From NCBI RefSeq assembly GCF_029360725.1, contig NZ_JARKMY010000010.1, forward strand, positions 248,001 to 312,000: a stretch of 64,000 bases of DNA, written 5' to 3'. The notes under the pieces are model-generated. The model saw only the letters and a list, made by a program, of their open reading frames with translations. It searched no databases and was not told the origin of the DNA. Within the stretch, counting starts at the first letter, position 1. Each line of letters begins with the position of its first letter. This DNA comes from Chryseolinea sp. H1M3-3 (lineage in GTDB: Bacteria; Bacteroidota; Bacteroidia; Cytophagales; Cyclobacteriaceae). Positions 55,006 to 64,000 of the stretch are shown here, piece after piece. A program made the position numbers and the translations under genes.

Positions 55006-55362
55006 TCAAGCGCGATGATTAGAGCGAAGTAGAAAATGTGCACGATAACAATTCACTAGCAATTAAGCTCGGATTCAGAGTATCAGATTAACCGCAGTTG
55101 TGAATTGAATCCACCACTTGTTTATAAATTGGCCAGGCGCAGTCGGACTGTGCAGCGAACATAATCTTCCATGTTGTTCAATGTTTACTAATCTATTCAA
55201 GCGGCAAACAATATAATACAATTCAATCCGTTTAATTCCGAAACCCATCTCAATAACGACTTATAATAAGTCATCAGCATTTTCTTTTTTTTAAACAACA
55301 TTCATTTCGATGTTGACGGTAGTAACATTTTCATGGTTAGGATTTATTCACATAAAACAAAA

Positions 55363-55767
55363 ATGAATATGAATTGCAAACCATCACCAGCCTTCGTGGG
55401 CGCATCATGGGTCGCCCTGGGAGCAGGAATGATCGGATATTTCATCGGCCTCTGGCGCTCCGAGATGCAGCTCAATGAGAAAGGGTATTATTTCACTACA
55501 CTGATGTATGGACTTTTTTCTGTTGTCTCCCTTCAAAAAGCAGTACGAGACCGACTGGAAAATCTTCCGGTAACCGATGTCTATTATGGACTGAGTTGGT
55601 TCTCAACAATTCTGTGCATTGTACTCATGACCATCGGACTTTGGAATGCGGAACTGCTACCAAGTGAAAAAGGGTTTTATGCCTTTGCTTTTTTACTCGC
55701 CATGTTTGCGGCGGTTGCTGTACAAAAAAATGTAAGGGATACACAGGCCGCTGAAAAAAATGATTAA
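55363..55767 (+). CDS. YiaAB two-helix-domain membrane protein
   Basis: 134 residues from the ATG at 55363 (MNMNCKPSPAFVGASWVALG), ten residues inside the longer frame. Two YiaA/YiaB units: ASWVALGAGMIGYFIGLWRS with EKGYYFTTLMYGLFSVVSLQK and VRD, then SWFSTILCIVLMTIGLWNA with EKGFYAFAFLLAMFAAVAVQK and VRD; the two halves are internal duplicates. Four membrane helices. The function of the family is unknown. A strong terminator follows the stop by 13 bp. Confidence 0.9.
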   Translation: MNMNCKPSPAFVGASWVALGAGMIGYFIGLWRSEMQLNEKGYYFTTLMYGLFSVVSLQKAVRDRLENLPVTDVYYGLSWFSTILCIVLMTIGLWNAELLPSEKGFYAFAFLLAMFAAVAVQKNVRDTQAAEKND

Positions 55768-55779
55768 TTGATATCTCCG

Positions 55780-55812
55780 CAGAGTCCCCGTTTTTTTCCG
55801 GGGACTCTGTTT
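55780..55812 (+). terminator. Rho-independent terminator of the YiaAB gene
   Basis: CAGAGTCCCCG (55780-55790) pairs perfectly with CGGGGACTCTG (55799-55809) across a T-rich 8-base loop. The following T run is short (TTT). Confidence 0.75.
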
Positions 55813-55970
55813 GAGGAAAGGCTGGGCTGGTAGCTCTTGGGTGAATGCTCCAGCCACTTCGTTGTTTTTTTTAAGTTAAAACAATAGGAGTCTTGACAAG
55901 GTTTTCGGGTTGTGTACCTTGAGAAAGGTTTGTAGGCTCAACATACCGTTTCGCTGATGGGAAACGAAAA

Positions 55971-56198
55971 CTAAAACCAGATTTTAATGGCACCTACTAA
56001 ATCAGAGAACATTATTTTCGGCGTTTCTAAAAGATGAGGTACGCTGGCCTGAAAGAGATCTGCAGCGTGAACATCGTCATGCATCAAAGTAATCGCACAA
56101 AGAATAGCAGTCACTATTCCAACAAGGGCAAGTATGAAGCGAACGCGCACATGGCTAATGGTAACGTTGGCTGGTGTGATTGTATGGAACGTTTTCAT
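55971..56198 (-). CDS. Possible small single-helix membrane protein
   Basis: 75 residues with one hydrophobic segment (FILALVGIVTAILCAITLM) and a soluble tail. Its ATG overlaps the stop of the minus-strand frame at 56195-56404 by 4 bp (ATGA), as in a real operon. No family recognised; could be chance. Confidence 0.35.
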   Translation of the reverse strand: MKTFHTITPANVTISHVRVRFILALVGIVTAILCAITLMHDDVHAADLFQASVPHLLETPKIMFSDLVGAIKIWF

Positions 56199-56404
56199 AG
56201 GCTTGCAATTATGATGTAAATAACGGCGCCCGAATGGAGAAGGGCTATCACAAAAAGGCTGGCTCCGGCAGCTTGTAGGTGAACGACAGCAATCAGGCGG
56301 TGAATAATTCTAAGCCGGCGCAACATCCAACCCCCGTTAAACGGTAGTCGCGACTCACACTTGATAGCATTTAGGTTGAAGGGAAATCGAACTCTGAAGG
56401 CCAA
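56195..56404 (-). CDS. Possible small membrane protein
   Basis: 69 residues, or 43 from the internal Met in GGWMLRRLRI, ending with a hydrophobic segment (ASLFVIALLHSGAVIYIIIASL). Overlaps the next small frame by 4 bp. Coding status uncertain. The gap to the antiporter gene (56405-56531) holds a repeat fragment. Confidence 0.3.
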   Translation of the reverse strand: MAFRVRFPFNLNAIKCESRLPFNGGWMLRRLRIIHRLIAVVHLQAAGASLFVIALLHSGAVIYIIIASL

Positions 56405-56531
56405 CCTAACATCATTTCAACGTTAGTTTTTTGTTGTTCGATATTACTTTCATTCCTTGTCAATAATAATCTGGACACAGCGTGTCGAACACCGAGCAAA
56501 GAATGATAAGTGCCGGCTAAAACATACAGGC

Positions 56532-57785
56532 TTACCGTTGATGTTCGTCAGTGGGTTTATTCGGCGTCAGGAATCTATCACCTAAGCGTTTCATTATATA
56601 GGACGCGGTTGACCCATGGATGACCAGGGAAAATAAAACTACGGCCGAAACGATCGACCACAACAATTTTTCGTCGACGAAATCTGCATGTTGCAACGCA
56701 AAAGCAAGATAGAAGAATGAACCGATTCCCTTGATTCCAAAAAAACTAATAGCGAGTCTTTCTTTTGGATGAAGCTCCGTTGAATAAAGGGACGCCCACG
56801 CTGTAAACGGGCGAATAATAAAAATACAGGCAAGAGCAAACAATACCAACCTCCACGAAAAATTTTCGATCACGCCATGTACCAATGCACCACCAAATAA
56901 AATAAGGACAATCGCCAGTAAGATGCGCTCAATTTGGTCTGTAAAGGAATGGAGTTTACGATGATACTCGTGATCAAGCTCGTAATTGCGGATGGTAATT
57001 GCGGCCACAAACACCGCTATGAAGCCATACCCATGTAGCATCTCCGTAACACCGTACGTGACCAGCGTTGCACAAATCGCCACAAATCCATCGCGTATAA
57101 ATATTTCTCTTTCTTTCGAAACTTTAAACACAGCATAAGCCAATGCTTTGCCTATAAAATAGCCACCCGCTATACCAATGGCTATTTTCATCAACAGTTC
57201 TTTCAATACCCAATCATGCCAGACAAATCCTTCGCGTGCCGACAAGGCCACTGCGATCGCAAGCCAGGTGAATGGAAAAGCCATTCCATCGTTCATACCC
57301 GCTTCCGCAGTGAGTGAGAAACGAATGTTATCTTTGTTCTTTTCTAACGGAGGACCTACCTGTACGTCGGACGCCAATACAGGATCTGTCGGCGCAAGCA
57401 CGGCACCCAACAATAACGCTGCTGCAAGATCTAAACCAAACATCCATTGACCTAATAGGGTTACAACGGCGATACTCAAAATCATTGTAAGGGTAACTAA
57501 TCTAAAGGGTACTTTCCAGGAACGAAATGAAAACGGCTGATCTATCTTCAGCCCTGTTCCCATGAGGGATATAATGACAACTAATTCCGTAAGTCTCAAT
57601 GTGGTTTCGGGTGCCTGTATAGGATCAGGAAATGGCAACCGATCCGTTACTGCATAGATTATTGCCCCGCCTGCAACATACGGTAGCGCGTAGGAAATAT
57701 TCGTCCGTTCTGTAAAGTAAGGCATCCATGCCATGCCCAACGCAGCAATACCAATCAATGTAATCAAGACCAAATATGAATCCAT
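56532..57785 (-). CDS. Cation:proton antiporter (CPA1/NhaP-type)
   Basis: 417 residues with about twelve membrane helices. Diagnostic stretches: LGAVLAPTDPVLASDVQVG (unwound helix with TDP) and LTAEAGMNDGMAFPFTWL, the acidic ND pair that binds the cation in NhaP/NHE-type exchangers. SFFGIKGIGSFFYLAFAL near the end is also conserved. The protein lacks the long cytosolic regulatory tail of some members. It exchanges Na+ or K+ for H+; selectivity cannot be predicted. Transcribed alone. Confidence 0.9.
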   Translation of the reverse strand: MDSYLVLITLIGIAALGMAWMPYFTERTNISYALPYVAGGAIIYAVTDRLPFPDPIQAPETTLRLTELVVIISLMGTGLKIDQPFSFRSWKVPFRLVTLTMILSIAVVTLLGQWMFGLDLAAALLLGAVLAPTDPVLASDVQVGPPLEKNKDNIRFSLTAEAGMNDGMAFPFTWLAIAVALSAREGFVWHDWVLKELLMKIAIGIAGGYFIGKALAYAVFKVSKEREIFIRDGFVAICATLVTYGVTEMLHGYGFIAVFVAAITIRNYELDHEYHRKLHSFTDQIERILLAIVLILFGGALVHGVIENFSWRLVLFALACIFIIRPFTAWASLYSTELHPKERLAISFFGIKGIGSFFYLAFALQHADFVDEKLLWSIVSAVVLFSLVIHGSTASYIMKRLGDRFLTPNKPTDEHQR

Positions 57786-57929
57786 GCAAGTCCGCGGAAA
57801 ACAAATCCCGGTAGTTTCGTCTATCTGATAACACCTTTGGTATGCAGTGGTTCAAAGAAAAAGGAAATAGCGGGAGCGTTAACTCAACAACTATCTAGCC
57901 GACGAATGAGTAAGCACGCCTTTAGATCG

Positions 57930-58195
57930 AGCGTCATTCATCATCAATATTCCTTGTTCGATATTCTTTTCCTTGCTCAATTTTTCAAATGAACACCGAA
58001 TATCGAACAAAGCCTGCCCGCCGGTAGGCCGGGAACAAGGAAGGATGAAGGAGCGGTCTTGACGTACCAGAAGTTTTCTTAAGATAAAAATCCCGAAGCA
58101 GTATCCGATCATCATTCGATATTCGGTGTTCCTTGTTCGATATTCTTTCCCTTGTTCGATATTCTTTCCCTTGTTTGATATTCTGAATTGTAACG
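57930..58195. repeat. Palindromic repeat units between the antiporter and DoxX-like genes
   Basis: GAACACCGAATATCGAACA with the GCCTGCCCGCCGGTAGGC insert, GAAGGAGCGGTCTTGACG, AGTTTTCTTAAGATAAAAAT, CCCGAAGCAGTATCCGATCA and three terminal repeats of TTGTTCGATATTCTTTCCC that end at the stop of the DoxX-like gene at 58203. Confidence 0.88.
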
Positions 58196-58202
58196 TTAAC
58201 CT

Positions 58203-58601
58203 CTACGCCGTAATTGGGATTCCTTCTTCCATACGTTTTTTATGATAGTAAATGTAGGATAGAACACCAGGCGCAATGAACACGAGCATACCCAGTTGCG
58301 CTGGATGAAACCCATCTACTACAATACCTGAGACAGTTGCGGCAGCGAGGTCGAAAAACAGTCCGGCATAGGCCCATTCTGTTACCCGTGGATAACCGGG
58401 AATGAGAATGCCAATTACTCCCAGTATCTTCACGATACCGATAAACATAATAAAATACTGGGGATAGCCGAGCCTGGTATGGATAAGGTCTATCGAATCC
58501 TGTGACATCAGCACGTTCGGTACCGCGGTGGAAAACATGATCAGTGCAAATAGTATAGTGAAGATCCAGTATAAGGTTTTGGTCTTTTTCGTAGCAGCCA
58601 T
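58203..58601 (-). CDS. DoxX-like membrane protein
   Basis: 132 residues from the ATG at 58601 (MAATKKTKTLYWIFTILF); the open frame extends upstream from a TTG but without plausible protein. Four membrane helices; SQDSIDLIHTRLGYPQYFIMFIG and KILGVIGILIPGYPRVTEWAYAGLFFDLAAATVS are typical of the DoxX-like family, in which the protein may be linked to quinones or thiol stress. Function unknown. The 3' end abuts a repeat array. Confidence 0.88.
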   Translation of the reverse strand: MAATKKTKTLYWIFTILFALIMFSTAVPNVLMSQDSIDLIHTRLGYPQYFIMFIGIVKILGVIGILIPGYPRVTEWAYAGLFFDLAAATVSGIVVDGFHPAQLGMLVFIAPGVLSYIYYHKKRMEEGIPITA

Positions 58602-58717
58602 TGGGTAGAGTTTTAAATTTAATTTAGTGATTGGTTTTCTAATTGTACAAATGTGCAGTATATAATTCATACAGACAGGTGGTGAACCCGACATTTGATA
58701 TGCATGATTGCGCCACA

Positions 58718-58957
58718 TCAGCAAGGCGTATCGGCAGCGTGGATTAGAAAACCATATTTACCACGATTCAACTGAACGCCGAAATAGATCCAGGAAGAAC
58801 GAAAATCGGATTGAGATCCCTGTTCTGGACTCGGGGTTAAATCCCGTTCAATATTCTTTACCGCTTCATTATCCCCCAGGTAGCTAATCACACTCATTCG
58901 CCCGCTTGCGAACACGGTTGCACCAAGGTGGACACCCAAAACCGTTAATCGCGGCAA
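58718..58957 (-). pseudogene. Possible remnant of an outer-membrane beta-barrel C-terminus
   Basis: The minus-strand frame reads GVHLGATVFASGRMSVISYL and then DFRSSWIYFGVQLNRGKYGF near its end, an alternating pattern ending in Phe like that of outer-membrane barrel strands. No start or upstream domains remain. It sits in the 414-bp gap between the DoxX-like and permease genes. May be chance. Confidence 0.25.
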
Positions 58958-59015
58958 ATTCCAGTCTTTCGCCTTGTGGCATTGTTTTCGTCGTGCTCGA
59001 TGGAAACCTTTACAG

Positions 59016-61430
59016 ATGATAAAAAACTATCTCCGAATTGCATGGAGAACGCTCCTGAAGAACATCGTCTTTTCGTATATCAATATCCTTGGCCTTGCGA
59101 TTGGGATTGCGGCTTTTTTATTCATCGCCCAATACGTCAGATTTGAGAGAAGTTATGAGGATTGTCATGTCAACGCTGACAACATATTCCGGCTTACGAC
59201 AGATTTCTACAACGGGTCTGAGTATGTGATGACGGACTGTGAAACGTTTGCACCGCTGGGTCCCCTTGTCAAAGAGAAAATGCCAGAGGTGATTGACTAC
59301 GTGCGATTTTATGGACACGATGGATTTACCAATGTAAAAACAGGAGAACGCAATTTCCTGGAGTCAGGTGTATACTGGGCCGATCCTTCTGCCTTTAAAA
59401 TATTTACCTACGAGATTTTGGATGGCGATGCGAAAAAAGCTTTGATCGCTCCATTTGAAGTCGTGCTGACCGAGTCGATGGCGAAAAAATATTTTGGGCG
59501 TACCAATGTCACGGACGAGTCGATCGAGATTGACAAGAATATCTATCGCATCAAAGCGGTGATAGCAGATATCCCCCCGAACACACATCTCAAATTTTCT
59601 TTCCTGCTTTCAAGGCTTTCGTTGAAGACGCTTAAGCCGTGGTATCCGGATGATCGGTGGAATAACAACAATGAGTTTACTTTCGTACTCACAGTACCGG
59701 GCATTGACCTTCCAACGTTGAATACGAAATTGGCTGCAGTGACACAACCAATAAAAAGTGTTGTCCCAGACGCAGTATTTCTGGGCGAACGCATCAAAGA
59801 TATCCATCCCTACTCTACCAAGTCGTATGAACCGGAGCCAACAGGTAATGGCAAGGTTGTATATTATTTTTCTCTCATTGCTTTGTTTATCATCGTCATT
59901 GCGTGGGTAAACTATATCAACCTATCCACTGCACGTGCTGTAGAGCGTGCACGTGAAGTCGGTATCCGTAAAGTGATGGGATCGCTAAAAGTGCAGCTCG
60001 TTATACAATTTCTTCTCGAAGCCACAATCCTTAACGTGGTGGCTGGTGTATTGGCGCTGATGTTGTTTCAGCTTGCGTTCCCATTCTTCCGCGATCTTTC
60101 CGGACAACCGTTACCATTCAATCTCATGGAGGATCGGTCGTTCTGGATTTTACTGGCAGGCCTCGTCAGTGGCGGTGCGCTGCTATCCGGTCTTTATCCG
60201 GCGTTCGTGCTGGCCTCACTCCAGCCCGCCTCCGTACTAAAGGGAAAATTTTCTTCTTCAGGCCATGGCCGGTTTCTGCGCAAAAGTTTAGTGATATTTC
60301 AATTTTCTGCAACGGTCGTGCTACTGATTAGCATGGGCACTGTCTATCTCCAGGTAAAGCATCTGCGAAAACATGATCTCGGCATGAACATCGACCAGAC
60401 ACTGGTCCTCACTGGGCGGCAATTGAATATGCCTGACTCGTTGTTCAGGCTTACAAGCCGCACGTTAAAGACCGAGTTGTTAAAAACTGCTGACGTAAAA
60501 TCGGTATCGCGTTCCGCGAGTCTGCCGGGCGTCGATATGCAAGACCTTAGCACCACTTCGATTACGCGACTCAGTGCGTCAAAAGCAGATGAAGGAGGAT
60601 ATATATATTACTATTTCCCTGTCGATGCAGACTTTATTCCTACGCTTAACATGACATTGCTTGCGGGCCGTAATTTTGAACATGATGTTCCCAATCACGA
60701 CCAGATAATCATTAATGAAGAAGCCGCGAAGGCGCTCGGGTTTTCTAACGCAGAAGAGGCAGTCGGGTCGCGCGTTACATTCCGGACACGCGGCGATACA
60801 GATGGATCAACCATCATAGGTGTGTTGAAAAATTTTCATTTCCGCTCGCCCAAAGAAGGACATTTGCCGATGGTAATCTACTACCAAGAACGCTCTGATT
60901 ATTTCGCGCTCCAGGTGCAGTCAAACGAAATGTCAAAGACGCTTGCAACAGTGGAGAGCATCTGGAGAAAGGTATATCCCAATACCGTGTTTAATTATTT
61001 TTTCCTCAACGAAAAATACAACCAGCAATACCGCGCCGATACGCAATTCGGTAAGGTGATGGCAGCTTTTTCCGGGCTGATCATCTTCATTGCCTGCCTG
61101 GGATTATTTGGCCTCTCCTCATACACGATCACGCAACGCACCAAAGAGATAGGTATACGAAAAGTTCTGGGATCTTCCGTTATGGGCATTGTTAGGTTGC
61201 TGACATTCGATTTTACAAAAATAGTATTGATTGCTGCACTGTTGGCGCTGCCAGTTGCTTATCTGGTAATGGAAGAATGGCTTTCGAGCTATGCTGTCCG
61301 GATCAGCTTGAACGCCTGGATATTTGTTTTGGCGATCATCGTCATACTGCTTATCGCAATCATTACCGTCAGCTTTCAAACTATCAGGACTGCCGTGGCC
61401 AATCCCGTAAATTCTTTGAGGCAAGAGTGA
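59016..61430 (+). CDS. ABC transporter permease (MacB/FtsX-type)
   Basis: 804 residues from the ATG at 59016 (MIKNYLRIAWRTLLKN); the 14 residues upstream in the frame are not conserved-like. Architecture is doubled: transmembrane helix (SYINILGLAIGIAAFLFIAQY), MacB-type periplasmic domain (about 55-270), FtsX domain of three helices (about 290-430, with ARAVERAREVGIRKVMGS), then a second periplasmic domain (about 440-670), and a second FtsX set (AAFSGLIIFIACLGLFGLSS, QRTKEIGIRKVLGSSV). Bacteroidota members are common and usually work with a separate ATPase not found here. Role: probably peptide or lipoprotein export, or signalling. No operon partner. Confidence 0.9.
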   Translation: MIKNYLRIAWRTLLKNIVFSYINILGLAIGIAAFLFIAQYVRFERSYEDCHVNADNIFRLTTDFYNGSEYVMTDCETFAPLGPLVKEKMPEVIDYVRFYGHDGFTNVKTGERNFLESGVYWADPSAFKIFTYEILDGDAKKALIAPFEVVLTESMAKKYFGRTNVTDESIEIDKNIYRIKAVIADIPPNTHLKFSFLLSRLSLKTLKPWYPDDRWNNNNEFTFVLTVPGIDLPTLNTKLAAVTQPIKSVVPDAVFLGERIKDIHPYSTKSYEPEPTGNGKVVYYFSLIALFIIVIAWVNYINLSTARAVERAREVGIRKVMGSLKVQLVIQFLLEATILNVVAGVLALMLFQLAFPFFRDLSGQPLPFNLMEDRSFWILLAGLVSGGALLSGLYPAFVLASLQPASVLKGKFSSSGHGRFLRKSLVIFQFSATVVLLISMGTVYLQVKHLRKHDLGMNIDQTLVLTGRQLNMPDSLFRLTSRTLKTELLKTADVKSVSRSASLPGVDMQDLSTTSITRLSASKADEGGYIYYYFPVDADFIPTLNMTLLAGRNFEHDVPNHDQIIINEEAAKALGFSNAEEAVGSRVTFRTRGDTDGSTIIGVLKNFHFRSPKEGHLPMVIYYQERSDYFALQVQSNEMSKTLATVESIWRKVYPNTVFNYFFLNEKYNQQYRADTQFGKVMAAFSGLIIFIACLGLFGLSSYTITQRTKEIGIRKVLGSSVMGIVRLLTFDFTKIVLIAALLALPVAYLVMEEWLSSYAVRISLNAWIFVLAIIVILLIAIITVSFQTIRTAVANPVNSLRQE

Positions 61431-61675
61431 GGTTCTGGTCCAAGTAGCTTACATTATCGGGAGATTGCCGGTACCTCCCTATCCAATTTTTTCGACCTCG
61501 CACAGTGGGTTATTTTGCGATTTTGCGATCTCATTCCTAAACCAAGGAGTATATCCCACTGCCCAGATACAACGGGTGGGATACCTAGTAAATAAGTGGC
61601 AAAGGGAATGTATACAAACACGACCAATCGTAACAGAACGGCATTTGCCGCAAAGTTTCTAGGTGGTTTTAGTAC

Positions 61676-62620
61676 TCACTTCGCAGGCGTAATCACCACG
61701 CTTCTAAAATCAATTGGACCATGATCGCCTTGGAAATAGATTGGGCCTGGTTCACCTTCTTTACTGTCAAGCGCACCGCCGGTTATACCAGGAATTTCTT
61801 GATTTGAAATAACGGTCTTGCCATTAGCGACTACCGTTACCATTCTTCCAATGAGGGTGATGTCAAATGTCTGCCATTCGCCAGCATCTTTTGCAGCCAT
61901 TTCACTTGGTGGTAAGAAACCATAAATGGCGCCAAAGAATCCTTTCCATGGATCTTTCCCTTTATCATCTGCAATCTGTACTTCATATCGTCCACGAAGG
62001 TAAACACCACTGTTGCTTCCTTTCTCGTAACGAAATTCAACATGCAGTTTAAAATCGTTAAAGGTTTGATCGCTTACTAAATTGGAGCCTGATTTCTTAC
62101 TCCGCAGAATTCCATTTTCCACTACCCATTGATTTTCTCCAGTTGCATGCCATCCCTTAAGATCAACACCGTTGAAAAGTTTAATGGGTTTGCCCCAGGT
62201 GGGTTCGTTTGTTCTTTTCAAACTTGGTGCGCGTTGAGCCGTCCAGTTGTAGGTTTTTCCGTCAACAAAAACCATGGTACCTTTTAACTGATCACCAACT
62301 AATTCAAATTCAAAGTCCAGATTGCGTGTGCTTTCTTCCCATTGCGGCGGAATGGAGAAACTATATTTTCCGTTGTTTGAATTGATGACTGATATTGGTC
62401 GGGCACTGCCTCCGGCGTAAACAAAGCGTCCTACCAATGTTTTGATTCCGGAGTGTTCTATCTCAAGCCAGGATGGAAGAGATTTTCCATTCGATTCAAT
62501 AACCATATCCCAGCGGCCTTCAACTGCTTCAGCACTAGATGCTTTTATGGAATGACTCATGACCAACAGCAGCAATGCGCCGGTAAAAAAAAGATATCTG
62601 TGCGTGTGTATTTTTTTCAT
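61676..62620 (-). CDS. Exported DUF1080 protein with an extra N-terminal beta-domain
   Basis: 314 residues from the ATG at 62620 (MKKIHTHRYLFFTGALLLLVM signal). Residues about 35-130 form an additional beta-domain (EGRWDMVIESNGKSLPSWLEIE, LVGRFVYAGGSARPISV), and the DUF1080 domain spans about 140-313 (PIKLFNGVDLKGWHATG, WVVENGILRSK, FKLHVEFRYEKGSNSGVYLRGRYEVQ, GEWQTFDITLIGR, GPIYFQGDHGPIDFRSVVI). DUF1080 proteins of this two-domain form are frequent in Bacteroidota and linked to carbohydrate use. The second DUF1080 gene of the window. Confidence 0.9.
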   Translation of the reverse strand: MKKIHTHRYLFFTGALLLLVMSHSIKASSAEAVEGRWDMVIESNGKSLPSWLEIEHSGIKTLVGRFVYAGGSARPISVINSNNGKYSFSIPPQWEESTRNLDFEFELVGDQLKGTMVFVDGKTYNWTAQRAPSLKRTNEPTWGKPIKLFNGVDLKGWHATGENQWVVENGILRSKKSGSNLVSDQTFNDFKLHVEFRYEKGSNSGVYLRGRYEVQIADDKGKDPWKGFFGAIYGFLPPSEMAAKDAGEWQTFDITLIGRMVTVVANGKTVISNQEIPGITGGALDSKEGEPGPIYFQGDHGPIDFRSVVITPAK

Positions 62621-62828
62621 AACTTTTAGAATTTGACGATGATGCAAGGCAATATGAGAAATAAAATTAAATGCAGCGCATTGGAATTTCCTGGTCGGTG
62701 AAAAAAATAAATGAATAGAACGAATGGAACAGAATGTCGAACAAAAAAATTATTGCCTCATTATTTCTGTAAACGACATTAGTCTACCGCCACCTCCTAT
62801 GGTCAGGTCCATGTCCTCTTTTCGATAC

Positions 62829-64000
62829 TCAGAATTTATGTACCACTAGTCCGCTTCTCAACTTGGGTTCAAACCAAGTAGTTTTGGGCGGCATGATTTT
62901 ACCGCTGTCGGCAATGTCAATAAGTTGCTTCATGGAAACCGGGTAAAGCGCGAACGCAACAGCCATCTCACCGCTGTCGACCCGGCGTTCCAATTCCTTG
63001 AGTCCGCGCATACCACCAACGAAATCAATTCTTTTATCAGTGCGCAGGTCGTGGATATTGAGAAGCGGTTTTAAGACTTTCTCCGAAACGATGGTGACAT
63101 CAAGCACCCCAATAGCATCATGATCATCATACATACCCGGTTTTGCCTGGAGGGCGTACCACTCACCCGCCAGGTACATGCCAAATTCATGGAGGCGTGA
63201 GGGCCGATACGCTTCGGTTCCCTTCTTCGTGACAACAAAACCAGCGGTTAATCCGTCGAGGAATGATTTCGGCGTGTGGCCATTAAGATCTTTCACCACG
63301 CGATTGTAATCCAGGATCGCCAGTTGGTTATCAGGAAAATGAACGGCAAGGAAATAATTGTATGATTCCTCGCCGGTATGACCGGGATTTTCCTTTCTCA
63401 GATCATTGCCCACCAACGCAGCGGCTGCTGTACGGTGATGTCCATCGGCAACGTAGGTCGCTGGAATTTTTTCGAATGCATTGATAATGCTTTCTATTTG
63501 CTCAGCTTTATCGACCACCCAGAAACGGTGTTGGATATTATCGTCCGTTGTAAAAGAATAAACCGGTTTGGTTTGCTTGATGGTCTCAACAATATTATCA
63601 AGTGATTTATTGGCAGGGTAAGCAAAGAAGACGGGTTCTGCATTCATCATGGAAATACGCACATGATTTTTCCGGTCAGCTTCTTTGTCGGGACGGGTGA
63701 GTTCGTGTTTCTTAATACGTCCCGCCATATAATCGTCTACCGACGCACAAGCGACAATTCCATTTTGCGACCGTCCGTCCATGATCAACTCGTATATATA
63801 AAGACATTCTTCTTTGTCTTGAACAAATACACCCTCTTTTACCAGCTTTTGAAAATTATTTTTACCGGCTTCATACACATCCATGCTGTAATGGTCAGTT
63901 GCCGGAGGAAGCGTTATCTCTGGTTTGACAACATTCAAAAAGGACCATGGATTTCCCTTTGCCTCTTCACGAGCCTCCTCTGAATCCAACACATCGTACG
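62829..64000 (-). CDS. DUF1015 protein, 5' end outside the window
   Basis: The frame is open to base 64000; the GTG at 63992 is the Val of PYDVLDSEEA rather than a start, so about 25-30 N-terminal residues are missing. About 390 residues remain. Conserved family features are GNPWSFLNVVKPEI near the start, PATYVADGHHRTAAAAL (with the DGHHR motif), FLAVHFPD and the C-terminal PVSMKQLIDIADSGKIMPPKTTWFEPKLRSGLVVH. The family (once called SpoIIE/HTH-like 'DUF1015') has unknown function; in several Bacteroidota genomes it appears near serine-pathway genes such as serA/serC, which would lie outside the window. No catalytic assignment is made. Confidence 0.88.
   Translation of the reverse strand, partial: YDVLDSEEAREEAKGNPWSFLNVVKPEITLPPATDHYSMDVYEAGKNNFQKLVKEGVFVQDKEECLYIYELIMDGRSQNGIVACASVDDYMAGRIKKHELTRPDKEADRKNHVRISMMNAEPVFFAYPANKSLDNIVETIKQTKPVYSFTTDDNIQHRFWVVDKAEQIESIINAFEKIPATYVADGHHRTAAAALVGNDLRKENPGHTGEESYNYFLAVHFPDNQLAILDYNRVVKDLNGHTPKSFLDGLTAGFVVTKKGTEAYRPSRLHEFGMYLAGEWYALQAKPGMYDDHDAIGVLDVTIVSEKVLKPLLNIHDLRTDKRIDFVGGMRGLKELERRVDSGEMAVAFALYPVSMKQLIDIADSGKIMPPKTTWFEPKLRSGLVVHKF

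Overview
The window is chromosomal DNA of a Bacteroidota bacterium, most likely of the Cytophagales/Chitinophagales type. The sequence evidence is an orphan SusC/RagA-type TonB receptor, two proteins with a C-terminal type IX secretion (T9SS) sorting domain, two DUF1080 proteins, DUF2911, DUF3857 and YiaAB proteins, a TPR-containing NarL-type histidine kinase, and Bacteroidota-style intergenic repeats. The genus cannot be read from the sequence. No rRNA gene, convincing tRNA gene, CRISPR array or transposase was found.

Layout. (1) 1-1926: 3' part of a molybdopterin-binding dehydrogenase subunit. (2) 1927-3049: decayed DNA with a small gene cut short by a palindromic repeat. (3) 3050-17749: an AT-rich defence/DNA-metabolism island. 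It holds a RecQ-like helicase fused to a phosphoribosyltransferase, overlapping a DprA-like gene; a complete type I restriction-modification operon (hsdM-hsdS-hsdR plus a YgjP-like metallohydrolase, every junction overlapping); two further PD-(D/E)XK-type nucleases; and a Pif1-like helicase. (4) 17973-28033: membrane proteins, an AraC regulator, and a large secreted T9SS esterase-like protein flanked on both sides by arrays of a 160-177 bp tandem repeat; then a WYL regulator. (5) 28606-37547: conserved hypotheticals, a lipoprotein, a SusC-DUF1080 operon and a DoxX-like protein, with composite REP-like repeats between them. (6) 38010-43862: DUF2911 protein, a dense palindromic repeat array carrying a four-helix-bundle (S23/IVP-like) gene, an MHS-family transporter and an alpha/beta hydrolase. 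(7) 43864-58601: a T9SS protein with an S74 chaperone domain, a Kelch lipoprotein, a two-component pair, an OsmC/HxlR/reductase cluster, a DUF3857 protein between two copies of a decayed gene, YiaAB, a CPA1 antiporter and a DoxX-like protein. (8) 59016-64000: an ABC-type FtsX/MacB permease, a DUF1080 protein and a DUF1015 protein running off the end.

The most interesting reading concerns the repeat array at 39131-41077. Two gene-less repeat units look like internal-deletion derivatives of the unit that carries the four-helix-bundle gene: their left side matches sequence just upstream of the gene, and their right side matches the last codons of the gene. This suggests that the gene plus its palindromic ends form one element family, with MITE-like derivatives and no recognisable transposase. 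Second is the RecQ-PRTase/DprA pair, a candidate anti-invader module next to the type I system. Third, the tandem arrays share the last six codons of two unrelated genes. All of this comes from reading the sequence without database searches.
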